The translations under genes and the position numbers were made by a program. Shown in pieces: positions 43,513 to 52,300 of a stretch of 64,000 nucleotides of DNA. The notes under the pieces were generated by a model. It saw nothing but the letters and a program-made list of their open reading frames with translations, did no database searches and was not told the origin of the DNA. Every line of letters starts with the position of its first letter. The stretch's first letter is position 1. Origin of the DNA: Brachybacterium kimchii (GTDB taxonomy: Bacteria; Actinomycetota; Actinomycetes; Actinomycetales; Dermabacteraceae); the NCBI RefSeq assembly GCF_023373525.1, contig NZ_CP097218.1, positions 2,542,001 to 2,606,000 of the forward strand, in the 5' to 3' direction.

Positions 43513-46194
43513 TCAGCCTCGCAGGATCCGAAGCACCGGCACCTCGTGCAGGCCCCGGTGGACGTCTTCGAGGGCGCGATCGAGGTCCTGCAGCGCGAAC
43601 CGCTCGCCGTACAGCCTCCGGGACTCCTCGACCATCGGTCCCACATGCGGGTCGACGGCCGAGGCCCCGGCCGCGGTGGTCAGGACCGTCAGCCGCAGCC
43701 GGTGCGTCCCGGGGCGCAGACGATCGGTGAGATCGAGGCGGTGCGGTGCCCGCCAGATGATCCCGGCCCGCTCGCCGTCGACCTCGACCACGGCGATCTC
43801 TTCCACGGGCGGGCGCACCTCCGCGCGGAAGCCGTGCGCGCCGTCCGGCCGAGGCATCGGCGCGCACGGCCCCAGGTCGAGCTCGACGCGCGCACCGGCC
43901 GGCACCTGCTCCGCCCCGATCTGGACCTCGATCTCGTAGACGCCGCATGAGCGTTCGGGCGCCAGCTCCCCCTCCCAGCTGTGCGGCAGGGTCACCTCGC
44001 GCTCCGCGTCCTCCGCGCTCGTGAAGGTCCACGGCCCCGCGAGGGCGAGCTGCGCGTGTGGCTCCGCCCGCGACGCGGTGCCTTCGAGCGACGCCGCGTC
44101 ACCGTGCGCGTCGGTCCGGGCCGGCGTGCCGTCGCTCCCGACCAGCACGAGCGCCTGGTACGAGTGCAGCTCGAGGGTGATCGCCCCGTCGTCGACGCCG
44201 CCCCCGACCTCGTCCCCGCCACCGGCCTCGCCCTCCGCCCCGGCCGAGGACCGATCCCCGAGTGCGCGGCGTCCTCCGTCATCCGGATCGAGGACCTCCC
44301 AGTGCGCCCTGGGCGTGCGCGGGGTGATCGCGACGCGGCGCACCGTGCCCCCGGTGTTCGCCACCAGGTACAGGTCCCCGTCGTCCAGCCTGCGATGCAC
44401 CGTCCCGATCTCACCGCCGTCGCCGCGGAGGGACACGTCGGGCGGGAGAGCGGAGCGCAGGGCCGCGCCGAACTCCGCCTCGGCGACCTGCTCCTGCGCG
44501 GGGCACGCCGGCGCCTCGACGGCGATCACGGTGCCGCCGGCCGCGCGCACCGCGTCGAGCCATGCGCGCGTCGTCTCCGGCATCCGGGTCGACCGGGCGA
44601 CCACGACCACGGGGTAGGCGTTCGGTGCGAGGGTCTCGAGCGCGGGGTCGTCCACCAGGTCGAAGTCCCAGCCTCCCGTGCGGATCGCCGCCGGGATTCG
44701 GGGGCCGATGAGGTCGCGCGTGGCCTTGAACAGGTCGAAGCCGCCGGCGTGGGCGGTACGGGCGTCGTCGGCGGGCACCAGCACGGCCACGTCGGCGACC
44801 CGCTCCCCGCGCCGCAGAGCGCCGCAGAGCCGGGCGAGCGAGGTGGTGAGCTCCGGCATCGCGGGCCACCACGGACTGCGGTCGTCCAGCGCCCCGGCGG
44901 CGTAGAAGCGCCAGCCCAGTCCCGGCGCCTCGGGCGGCGAGTACGGCCAGCCGTGGCCGACGAACCGGGTGATGCCCGAGAGCAGGTGGTCGTGCGCCTC
45001 GGCGCGCAGGTCCAGCGGCGTCGCGCGGAAGGAGGGCGAGTGCACCCACGTCCACACCTCGCTCGAGACCACGCCGTGCCCCAGCAGGTGCGCGGCGGAG
45101 GACGCCCAGCGGCAGGCGGTGATCTCCTTCCAGCCCGCACCCTCCCCCTCGACGAGGTCGGCCGAGCGGTACGCGCTGAGCGTCACGGGCGGCTCGCCGT
45201 AGGCCTGGACGCGGAACGGGACGCCGTGGTCCGCGGCCCAGTCGCGGCAGACGGCCAGGAAGTTCTCCTCGACGAGCTCGCCGAGGGTGCGGCCCATGTC
45301 GACCCGCAGCTGCGCGGTGTCGGGTCCCTCGCCGCCGGCCTCCTCGGTGACGAGGCGGTGCAGCACGGGCACGGGGTCGTAGCCGCGGCGCCGCGCGAAC
45401 TCCTCGGGCAGCCGCGGCGTCCAGCCCGCCTCGTACACCTCGAGGCTGTCGCAGAAGACCGAGCCCAGCAGCGCGGCGGGCACGGCGCCGAGCAGCGCCT
45501 CGCCCACGACGTCGAGATGGTGGCGGGTCGCGTCGGCGCTGAGGTGGTCGAGCACGGGCCCCTCTGCCCCGGCCGACGACCGTTTGACCTGCTGCCCGGT
45601 CACCTCCGACCAGGCCAGCAGCACGGTGCGCGGCCCGAGCCCGGCGGGGATCCGCAGCGCCTCGGCGTCCGTCGCCGTCGGCACGTGCACCCACTGCGTC
45701 GGCGCCGTGCCCTCCCCGACATAGGCGCCCACGAGACCGTCGCCCGGCCAGGAGAGACGCGCCGGGACGTCCAGCGGTGCCGGGGAGATCTCGCGGCGCT
45801 CCCAGCGCAGACGCCGCGAGGCGTGCTCGGGTCCGATGTGGGGTCCGCCGAACGACCAGCCGCTGCCGAGCGTCACGTCCAGCCGCAGGCCGAGCTCCCG
45901 CGCCCGCTCGGCGGCGTGGCGCAGGGCCGCGAGCATCCGCGGCGAGCCGAAGCGGTCCGCCGTCTCCCGCAGCGGGTGGACGAAGGCGACCTCGGCGCCG
46001 CCGAGGCCGGCGGCGGCCATGGCCTCGAGCTCGCGGTCGATCTCCCCGAGCTCCTGGTCGGGCCCGAACCACCACCAGCGCATCATCGGCCGGTCGGCGG
46101 GGTCCGGGTCCCGCCACCCGCTGCGCAGCGCGGAGACGGTGCCGGCTTCCGCGCCCGCCGTGCCTGCTCCGGTGCCCGGCCCGGCCCCGCTCAC
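43513..46194 (-). CDS. glycosyl hydrolase, GH106-like alpha-L-rhamnosidase
   Basis: About 893 residues. The start of the catalytic barrel, RPMMRWWWFGP near residue 35 followed by GLGGAEVAFVHPL and LGSGWSFGGPHIGPEHASR, is typical of GH106 rhamnosidases. A galactose-binding-like beta-sandwich forms the C-terminus (from about 730). No signal peptide is present. The GTG at 46194 lies 12 bases after the UxaE stop and has a weak ribosome site, so translation may depend on the upstream gene. It is last in the ABC importer operon and should release rhamnose from imported rhamnosyl-uronates or flavonoid glycosides. Confidence 0.75.
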   Translation of the reverse strand: MSGAGPGTGAGTAGAEAGTVSALRSGWRDPDPADRPMMRWWWFGPDQELGEIDRELEAMAAAGLGGAEVAFVHPLRETADRFGSPRMLAALRHAAERARELGLRLDVTLGSGWSFGGPHIGPEHASRRLRWERREISPAPLDVPARLSWPGDGLVGAYVGEGTAPTQWVHVPTATDAEALRIPAGLGPRTVLLAWSEVTGQQVKRSSAGAEGPVLDHLSADATRHHLDVVGEALLGAVPAALLGSVFCDSLEVYEAGWTPRLPEEFARRRGYDPVPVLHRLVTEEAGGEGPDTAQLRVDMGRTLGELVEENFLAVCRDWAADHGVPFRVQAYGEPPVTLSAYRSADLVEGEGAGWKEITACRWASSAAHLLGHGVVSSEVWTWVHSPSFRATPLDLRAEAHDHLLSGITRFVGHGWPYSPPEAPGLGWRFYAAGALDDRSPWWPAMPELTTSLARLCGALRRGERVADVAVLVPADDARTAHAGGFDLFKATRDLIGPRIPAAIRTGGWDFDLVDDPALETLAPNAYPVVVVARSTRMPETTRAWLDAVRAAGGTVIAVEAPACPAQEQVAEAEFGAALRSALPPDVSLRGDGGEIGTVHRRLDDGDLYLVANTGGTVRRVAITPRTPRAHWEVLDPDDGGRRALGDRSSAGAEGEAGGGDEVGGGVDDGAITLELHSYQALVLVGSDGTPARTDAHGDAASLEGTASRAEPHAQLALAGPWTFTSAEDAEREVTLPHSWEGELAPERSCGVYEIEVQIGAEQVPAGARVELDLGPCAPMPRPDGAHGFRAEVRPPVEEIAVVEVDGERAGIIWRAPHRLDLTDRLRPGTHRLRLTVLTTAAGASAVDPHVGPMVEESRRLYGERFALQDLDRALEDVHRGLHEVPVLRILRG

Positions 46195-46205
46195 CGCGCG
46201 CCCGT

Positions 46206-47681
46206 TCAGCGCGCCGGCACGGCGGCGAAGGGGGCGAGGTGGCGGGAGATGTGCGGGACGAGCACCTGCGTGTACCGGTCGTGGTGGGCGCGCAGATCCG
46301 CCGCGAAGCGCCCGCGCAGCGGGGTCCCGTCGGGGAGGTCCGCGGTGAGGGAGTCGCCGTAGCCCACGTGCAGGATCTGCCGGGCGTCGTCGCTGTCCCG
46401 CACGAGCTCGACGAGGGCCTCCGCGCCCAGGCCCGTGAGGTCCGTCGGGGTGCGGTCCTCGTGCGCGGAGACCTGGTAGGAGGCCTTCGCCCGCGCGTAG
46501 GCCTCCCGCGAGATGCCCCAGACGGCGGCGAACAGCTCGGGGTCCGCCGCGGCGATGACCTCGAGGGCGCACAGGTAGGAGGTGCCGGAGGTCTTCAGGT
46601 GGACGAGGCCGTCGGTGGCCTCGAGGGCGAGCGGGTAGATCGAGAACTTGTCGGACCCGGAGTGCAGCGAGATCTTGTAGCCGCCGTGCAGCTCGCCGAT
46701 CGCGTGGTGGACCTCGAGGTTGCGTCGCAGCTCCTCCCGGTCGCCGCGGAACTCGAGGCCCTTCTCGAAGCCGTCGACGTAGCGGGGGGCGAAGGAGAAC
46801 CAGGTGACGCCGAGCCTCTCGAGCTCGGTCGCGAGGTAGTGGTGCTCGAAGAAGGAGGTCTGCCAGGCCGTCTCGTCGACCGCGATCTCGACCTCGACGG
46901 CGGGCTCGCCGCCGTGCGCGGCGCGCGCGGCCTCGGGTGCGTGCGCGAGCAGGTGGCGGTGCAGGCGCGCGGCCTCGGCGACCGCCCCGCCGTACTTCAC
47001 GGCCGCGGTGAGGATCTCCGCGTCCGACGGCGCGATCCGCTCCCCCGCGGCCTCGATGTCGAGGCCGCGGTAGCGGGCGAGGAGGTCGGTCCGGGTGTCC
47101 TCGAGCGCCTCCCAGGGCAGGTCGTCGACCTGCTGCTCGGTGATGCCGCCGGTGACGTCCTGGACCATGTCGCCGGGATCGAGGGTGAACATGCGGAACC
47201 CGGCATCGAGCCCGCGGTCGATGCCCTCGGTGGTCTTGATGTGGTCGCAGTCGGCCCCGTAACCGCGCTCCCATCCGGCTTCGACCAGGCCGAACACCGC
47301 GTCGTCGAGGACTTCCCTCGCGCTGCGCCCGAGCCGGTCCATCTCGCGGATCGACTGCTGGGCGAGCACGGGGAGGACTCCCCCGCCGGCCTCCGCGAAG
47401 GCGCGCGCCTGCCCGGCGGTCGCGAGGCCGGTGCGGTCCCCGGTGCCGACCGAGGTGCGGTGCCCGCTCACGAGCCGCGGGCGCAGCGCCGGCACCGCCG
47501 CCCGCAGGGCGAGCGCGTTGGCGTGGCTCGCCGGCCCCTCGAGGACCATCCCGTCGGCCGTCTCGGAGACGGTCCCCTCGAACGCGGTCAGGTCCGCGCG
47601 GCGGGCGGCGCGCAGCAGCAGGCTGCTCTTCTCGCGGCTGCGGACCACATCGGCCTGCAGGGCAGCGGTGTGCAGGGTCAT
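46206..47681 (-). CDS. uxaE: tagaturonate/fructuronate epimerase (UxaE family)
   Basis: 491 residues. Motifs of the UxaE family are clear: GYGADCDHIKTTEG near 138-151, SLHSGSDKFSIYP near 340 and HLKTSGTSYL near 367. UxaE epimerises D-tagaturonate to D-fructuronate at C3, letting galacturonate enter the fructuronate-mannonate route without separate altronate enzymes. The start overlaps the upstream dehydrogenase stop by four bases. Together with uronate isomerase and the fructuronate-reductase-like gene it completes that route as far as mannonate. Confidence 0.85.
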   Translation of the reverse strand: MTLHTAALQADVVRSREKSSLLLRAARRADLTAFEGTVSETADGMVLEGPASHANALALRAAVPALRPRLVSGHRTSVGTGDRTGLATAGQARAFAEAGGGVLPVLAQQSIREMDRLGRSAREVLDDAVFGLVEAGWERGYGADCDHIKTTEGIDRGLDAGFRMFTLDPGDMVQDVTGGITEQQVDDLPWEALEDTRTDLLARYRGLDIEAAGERIAPSDAEILTAAVKYGGAVAEAARLHRHLLAHAPEAARAAHGGEPAVEVEIAVDETAWQTSFFEHHYLATELERLGVTWFSFAPRYVDGFEKGLEFRGDREELRRNLEVHHAIGELHGGYKISLHSGSDKFSIYPLALEATDGLVHLKTSGTSYLCALEVIAAADPELFAAVWGISREAYARAKASYQVSAHEDRTPTDLTGLGAEALVELVRDSDDARQILHVGYGDSLTADLPDGTPLRGRFAADLRAHHDRYTQVLVPHISRHLAPFAAVPAR

Positions 47682-48952
47682 CGGGATTCTCCTCCGGTGG
47701 GATCGGGTGCGCGGTGGCGCGGGGGCGCGAGGGCCGACGCGGTGGTCTCGTGCACCGCGTCCGGGTCGGCGAAGGGCGCGCCGATGCGGCTGAACGGCGC
47801 GCCGGCGTGGAGCGCCCGGCCCATCCAGTCCTCGACGTCGCGGACGACGGGGTGGGCCGCCTCGCCCTCGCCGACCCAGGTGACGTGCTCAGGGGCGATG
47901 GGCCGCGGGTCGGGCCCGCTCTGGGTGGCTTCGAGGACGGTGGTGAAGGCCTCGGTGCTCTCGAGCGGGGAGAGCAGCGGCGCGGACGAGTCCTCGCGGC
48001 CGTCGAGAGGGTCGGGGCCGTCGCGATGGTCGAGGCGATCGAGATGGTCGAGGAGGTCCACGAGCAGATCCCTGCGATCGAGGGACTCCTGCGTGCGCAC
48101 CCCGGAGGCGTCGGCGAGCTCGAGGCGATCCAACGTGTACTCGAGGCGTGCGCGCCCCTTCTCCCCGCGGATCTCGATCCAGGGGTCGCTCTGCGAGGGC
48201 GCGGTGGTCACGAGCGCCGCCTGGACGAAGGGACCGGGGCCCACGGGGTCCACGCGCAGGTAGGTGGTGTCGTCGGCCTCGATGTCGTGGGCGCGGCGCA
48301 GCTCGGTGGTGATCCGCGCGATGTCGCTCGTGCGGGAGATGCCCGCGATCTGCAGGGCGAGGTCGACGGCGTGGGCGAGGGGGTTGGTGGCGACGCCGTC
48401 GGCCACTCGCCGGCCGTCCATGCGGCGCCTGCCCGACCAGGGGCTGCGCGCGTAGTAGGCGCGGTCGCGCATCCAGGCGCCGAAGGCGTCGACGCTGCGC
48501 ACCTCGCCCAGCGCGCCGAACGCGAGCAGCTCCCGCATCCGCGCGGCCCCTCCCCCGCCGCGGGCCTGGAAGCCGACCTGCACGACGCGTCCGGCCTCGC
48601 CCGCGGCGCGCAGCAGGTCCTCGTGATCGCCGAGGGAGGGCACGGGCGGCTTCTCGAGGTAGAGGTGGCAGCCGGCGGCGAGGCCCTCACGGGCCAGGTC
48701 GGCGTGGGTGGTGATCGGCGTGGCGATGATCAGCACCTCGGGTGCCTGATCGGCCCCCTCGAGCAGTGCTGCGAGGCTCGGGAACCACGGGGCGCCGATC
48801 CCCGGCTCGGGCTCGGCGACGTCGACGACGCCCACGAGGCGGATCCGCCCGCTCTCGCGCAGCGGCGCCATCTGCCGCAGGTGCACGGCGCCGAAGCCCC
48901 GCGTGCCGATCAGCGCGAGTGGCAGCGCCGCCCGCGCCTCCCCCGCGCTCAT
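47678..48952 (-). CDS. Gfo/Idh/MocA-family oxidoreductase
   Basis: 424 residues with an N-terminal Rossmann domain (LALIGTRGFGAVH), the EKP motif near residue 100 (LYLEKPPVPS) and the C-terminal beta-sheet domain. Such enzymes oxidise or reduce sugar hydroxyls with NAD(P). Both ends overlap neighbouring genes by four bases. The fully overlapped position suggests a step on the same sugar as the second Gfo/Idh/MocA gene, but the substrate is unknown. Confidence 0.82.
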   Translation of the reverse strand: MSAGEARAALPLALIGTRGFGAVHLRQMAPLRESGRIRLVGVVDVAEPEPGIGAPWFPSLAALLEGADQAPEVLIIATPITTHADLAREGLAAGCHLYLEKPPVPSLGDHEDLLRAAGEAGRVVQVGFQARGGGGAARMRELLAFGALGEVRSVDAFGAWMRDRAYYARSPWSGRRRMDGRRVADGVATNPLAHAVDLALQIAGISRTSDIARITTELRRAHDIEADDTTYLRVDPVGPGPFVQAALVTTAPSQSDPWIEIRGEKGRARLEYTLDRLELADASGVRTQESLDRRDLLVDLLDHLDRLDHRDGPDPLDGREDSSAPLLSPLESTEAFTTVLEATQSGPDPRPIAPEHVTWVGEGEAAHPVVRDVEDWMGRALHAGAPFSRIGAPFADPDAVHETTASALAPPRHRAPDPTGGESR

Positions 48953-50307
48953 CGACCGATCCCCATGAACTCCTCGACGTCGACGGCCTGCCCGGTCTCG
49001 ATCGAGGCGTTGCCGCAGATGCCGATGGAGATCGCGCGCAGACCGTCGTGCCAGTCGGCCGCGCGGCCCAGCGGATCGGTCCCCTCACCGTGAGCGCGCC
49101 CGCGGAAGACCTCGGCGAGCATGAGCGCGTCGCCGCCGCCGTGCGCCCCCTCCCCCTGCGCGATCTCGATCTCCTGGGCGGTCTCGAAGTGTCGCTGCAG
49201 GACGAGTCTCTCGCCGGCGCGGCGAGCCCCCTCGCCCTCGTCGTCCACGCGCACGGCGCTCGGGTCCACCACCGCGTCGCCCTCGGTCGCTCCGTCGCTC
49301 TCGCCCCGCTCCCGGGTGTTCGTGAGCACGGCCGTGCGCTCGACGACCTCGAGCTCGACGCGCCCCTCGGTGCCGTTGACGGCGACCCGGTAGCCCTCCC
49401 AGGGGCTGTGGGCGTTCAGCGCGTAGGTCAGGGTGAGGCCGCTGTCGAAGTCGACGATCGCCGTGAGGTTGTCCTCGGTGGTGACGCCGGGCGCGAAGAC
49501 GTCCTGGTCACGGCGGTATCCGTCGTGCTGCTCCTGGTCGAGGTAGAGCTCCTTCAGGCGTGGATCGCTGCGCAGGTCGAGCTCGAAGGGACCGTGCGGA
49601 CCGTCGTGCGTACCGCGCTCGGCGGCCGGCCCCTCTCCCCTCTCCTGCGCCGCCCGATCGCCGTAGAAGCGCACGCCGCCGCGCGCATAGACGGTCCGCG
49701 GCTGCGCGTCGATCCACCAGGAGGCGAGATCGAAGTGGTGGGAGGCCTTGTGGACGAACAGGCCGCCCGAGTTCGCCTTGTCGCGGTGCCAGCGCCGGAA
49801 GTAATCGGCGCCGTGCGCGGTGTCCAGCACCCACTCGAAGACCATCGAGACCGGCGTGCCGATGCGACCGTCGGCGATCACCTCGCGCAGGGCGCTGTTG
49901 CGCGGCGAGTAGCGGTAGTTGAAGGTGACGGTCACGCTGCGGCCGGTGCGGCGCACGGTCTCCTCGATCATCCGCGCCTTCTCCGCGTCGATCGTCAGCG
50001 GCTTCTCGACGACGACGTCGGCCCCGGCCTCGAGGCTGCGCACGATGTGCTCGGCATGGAAGCGGTCCATGGAAGTCACGATCATGCGCTCGATGCCCTG
50101 CTCGGCGATCACGTCCTCGAGGTGCTCGGGACCGACGGCGGGGACGCCCTCGAGCGCCTCGTAGTGCTCGCGGTACCACTGCATGCGCCCGGGGTTCGTG
50201 TCGAACAGGGCGACGAGCTCGGCGACGTCGGCGTGGGGGCCGGTGATCGCGTCGATGTACATCTGGCTGCGATGGCCGGTGCCGATCAGGCCGTAGCGGG
50301 TGCTCAT
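48949..50307 (-). CDS. Gfo/Idh/MocA-family oxidoreductase
   Basis: 452 residues with N-terminal YGLIGTGHRSQMY, EKPLT near residue 98 and a C-terminal domain starting near 130; the DKANSGGLFVHKASHHFD segment carries the Lys and His of the usual active site. An Asp/Glu/Gly-rich insertion lies near 350-375. GAAGGAG precedes the ATG. It lies 58 bases after the ABC permease and overlaps the next dehydrogenase gene. Only moderately similar to its neighbour, so the two probably carry out different steps, for instance oxidation and reduction around a keto-sugar. Confidence 0.85.
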   Translation of the reverse strand: MSTRYGLIGTGHRSQMYIDAITGPHADVAELVALFDTNPGRMQWYREHYEALEGVPAVGPEHLEDVIAEQGIERMIVTSMDRFHAEHIVRSLEAGADVVVEKPLTIDAEKARMIEETVRRTGRSVTVTFNYRYSPRNSALREVIADGRIGTPVSMVFEWVLDTAHGADYFRRWHRDKANSGGLFVHKASHHFDLASWWIDAQPRTVYARGGVRFYGDRAAQERGEGPAAERGTHDGPHGPFELDLRSDPRLKELYLDQEQHDGYRRDQDVFAPGVTTEDNLTAIVDFDSGLTLTYALNAHSPWEGYRVAVNGTEGRVELEVVERTAVLTNTRERGESDGATEGDAVVDPSAVRVDDEGEGARRAGERLVLQRHFETAQEIEIAQGEGAHGGGDALMLAEVFRGRAHGEGTDPLGRAADWHDGLRAISIGICGNASIETGQAVDVEEFMGIGR

Positions 50308-50365
50308 GCGGGCTCCTTCGGGACGTCGGGAACGGAATGGGCCGCGCGCGGCGGACGGCTCCCGC

Positions 50366-51322
50366 TCATTTGATCCCCGTCGTCGCGAATCCGCGGATCA
50401 GGAATCGCTGGCCGAGGAGGAAGACGATGAACAGGGGGACGAGCGAGAGGACGGACATCGCGAACATGGCGCCCCAGTCGGAGGTGCCCTGGGAGTCGAG
50501 GAAGGCGCGCAGGGCGAGGGGGACGGTGAAGTTGTCCGGCGTCGTCAGGTAGATGAGGGAGCCGAAGAAGTCGTTCCACATCCACATGAACGTGAAGATC
50601 ACGGTGGTCGCGATCGCGGGCGTCATGAGCGGCAGGATCACGCGGAAGAAGATGCGGAAATGTCCGCAGCCGTCGATGCGGGCGGCCTCGTCGAGCTCAC
50701 GGGGGATGCCCCGGATGAACTGGACCATGAGGAACACGAAGAACGCATCGGTCGCGAGGAACTTCGGGAGGATGAGCGGGAGCATCGTGTTCACCCACCC
50801 CGTCTGGGAGAACATGATGTATTGCGGGACGATGACCACGTGGATGGGGAGCATCAGCGTCATCAGCATGACCGCGAACGCGATGTTCCGGCCCCAGAAC
50901 TTGAGGCGGGCGAAGGCGTAGGCGGTGAGGGAGCAGGCGATGACGTTCCCGATCACGCAGCCCAGGACCAGCAGGGTCGAGTTGATGAGGTAGTGGGAGA
51001 ACGGCTGGGACAGGGCGTTCCATCCGTTGACGTAGTTCTCGGTGTTGAAGCTGATCGGGAGCAGACCGGGATTGCGGAAGATCTCGGTGTTGGGGCGCAG
51101 GGAGCTGACGATCATCCACAGCAGCGGATAGATCATGACCAGCGAGGCGATGATCAATATCGCGTGGCGAACGATCGGTCCTACGCGCCGGGTGCGGCGG
51201 GGACGTGCCCCTGGCTGGTCGCCTGTGCGGTGGCCGCGGCCGGCCGACGCGGCGGCAGTGCCGGCGCCGGCGCCGGCGCCTGCGGGACGGGAGGGGCCGC
51301 TGGTGGTGAGTTGATCAGTCAT
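50366..51322 (-). CDS. sugar ABC transporter permease (MalG type)
   Basis: 318 residues with six membrane segments after an Ala/Gly/Arg-rich N-terminus of about 50 residues. The EAA loop reads LDEAARIDGCGHFRIFFRVILP near residue 218 and the C-terminus ends in RGFATTGIK. The start overlaps the stop of the upstream permease by eight bases. Confidence 0.92.
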   Translation of the reverse strand: MTDQLTTSGPSRPAGAGAGAGTAAASAGRGHRTGDQPGARPRRTRRVGPIVRHAILIIASLVMIYPLLWMIVSSLRPNTEIFRNPGLLPISFNTENYVNGWNALSQPFSHYLINSTLLVLGCVIGNVIACSLTAYAFARLKFWGRNIAFAVMLMTLMLPIHVVIVPQYIMFSQTGWVNTMLPLILPKFLATDAFFVFLMVQFIRGIPRELDEAARIDGCGHFRIFFRVILPLMTPAIATTVIFTFMWMWNDFFGSLIYLTTPDNFTVPLALRAFLDSQGTSDWGAMFAMSVLSLVPLFIVFLLGQRFLIRGFATTGIK

Positions 51323-52253
51323 CGTAGAACACCCAGAACTTGGAGACGAAGAAGTTGATGACGGTGAAGATCGCGACGATGACCAGGAGCAGCCAGGCCA
51401 TCGCGGAGGCGTAGCCCATGTCGAACTGGGTGAAGCCCTTCTGGTAGAGGTACAGCGTGTAGAAGAGGGTGGAGTCGGAGGGACCGCCGGTGCCCCCGGA
51501 GACGACGAACGCCTGGGTGAAGGACTGGAAGGCGTTGATCACCTGCAGGACCAGGTTGAAGAAGATGATCGGGGTCAGCAGGGGCAGGGTGATCGCGGTG
51601 AAGCGCCGCCACCGGCCGGCGCCGTCGACCTCGGCGGCCTCGTAATACATCTGAGGGATCTGGCGCAGGCCCGCGAGGAAGATGATCATCGGGGAGCCGA
51701 ACGTCCACACGTGCAGCAGGATGATCGTGCCCAGCGCGGTGGAGGGGTCGGAGATCCAGCCGGGCAGGTTCGTGAAGCCGAGCATGCCCCCGATCTGGTT
51801 GACCAGCCCGCCGGTGCCGAACATCTGGCGCCACAGGATCGCGATCGCGACCGACCCGCCCAGCAGGGAGGGCAGGTAGAAGATCGAGCGGTAGAACGAG
51901 AGCCCCTTGATGCCCTCGTTGAGCAGGACCGCGAGCGCCAGGGCGAGGGCGAGCTGGAGGGGCACGCCCACGACCACGTAGATCAGGGTGACCTTGAGCG
52001 AGGTCATCAGCCGGGCGTCGTGGAACATGTCCACGAAGTTCTGCAGGCCGATCCACTTCGGGGCGGCCAGCAGGCTGTAGTCCGTGAACGAGAGGTACAG
52101 CGAGGCGATCATCGGGATCAGGGTGATCCCGAGCAGGCCCAGCAGCCACGGCGCCATGAACACCAGGGCCGGTTTGTTGTCCGGATGCTTCTCACGCACC
52201 CCGCCCCGTCCACGGCCCTTCGCCATGGACGTGAGCTCACCGATAGCACTCAT
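51315..52253 (-). CDS. sugar ABC transporter permease (MalF type)
   Basis: 312 residues with six membrane segments; the EAA loop YYEAAEVDGAGRWRRFTAITLP lies near residue 215. ATG at 52253 is chosen because AGGAAGG lies seven bases before it; an in-frame GTG directly precedes it. It begins 48 bases after the binding-protein gene. Confidence 0.92.
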   Translation of the reverse strand: MSAIGELTSMAKGRGRGGVREKHPDNKPALVFMAPWLLGLLGITLIPMIASLYLSFTDYSLLAAPKWIGLQNFVDMFHDARLMTSLKVTLIYVVVGVPLQLALALALAVLLNEGIKGLSFYRSIFYLPSLLGGSVAIAILWRQMFGTGGLVNQIGGMLGFTNLPGWISDPSTALGTIILLHVWTFGSPMIIFLAGLRQIPQMYYEAAEVDGAGRWRRFTAITLPLLTPIIFFNLVLQVINAFQSFTQAFVVSGGTGGPSDSTLFYTLYLYQKGFTQFDMGYASAMAWLLLVIVAIFTVINFFVSKFWVFYDD

Positions 52254-52300
52254 CACTCATCCTTCCTCGAGAGGTCCTCACCGTCCGGTCCGGGACCGGT

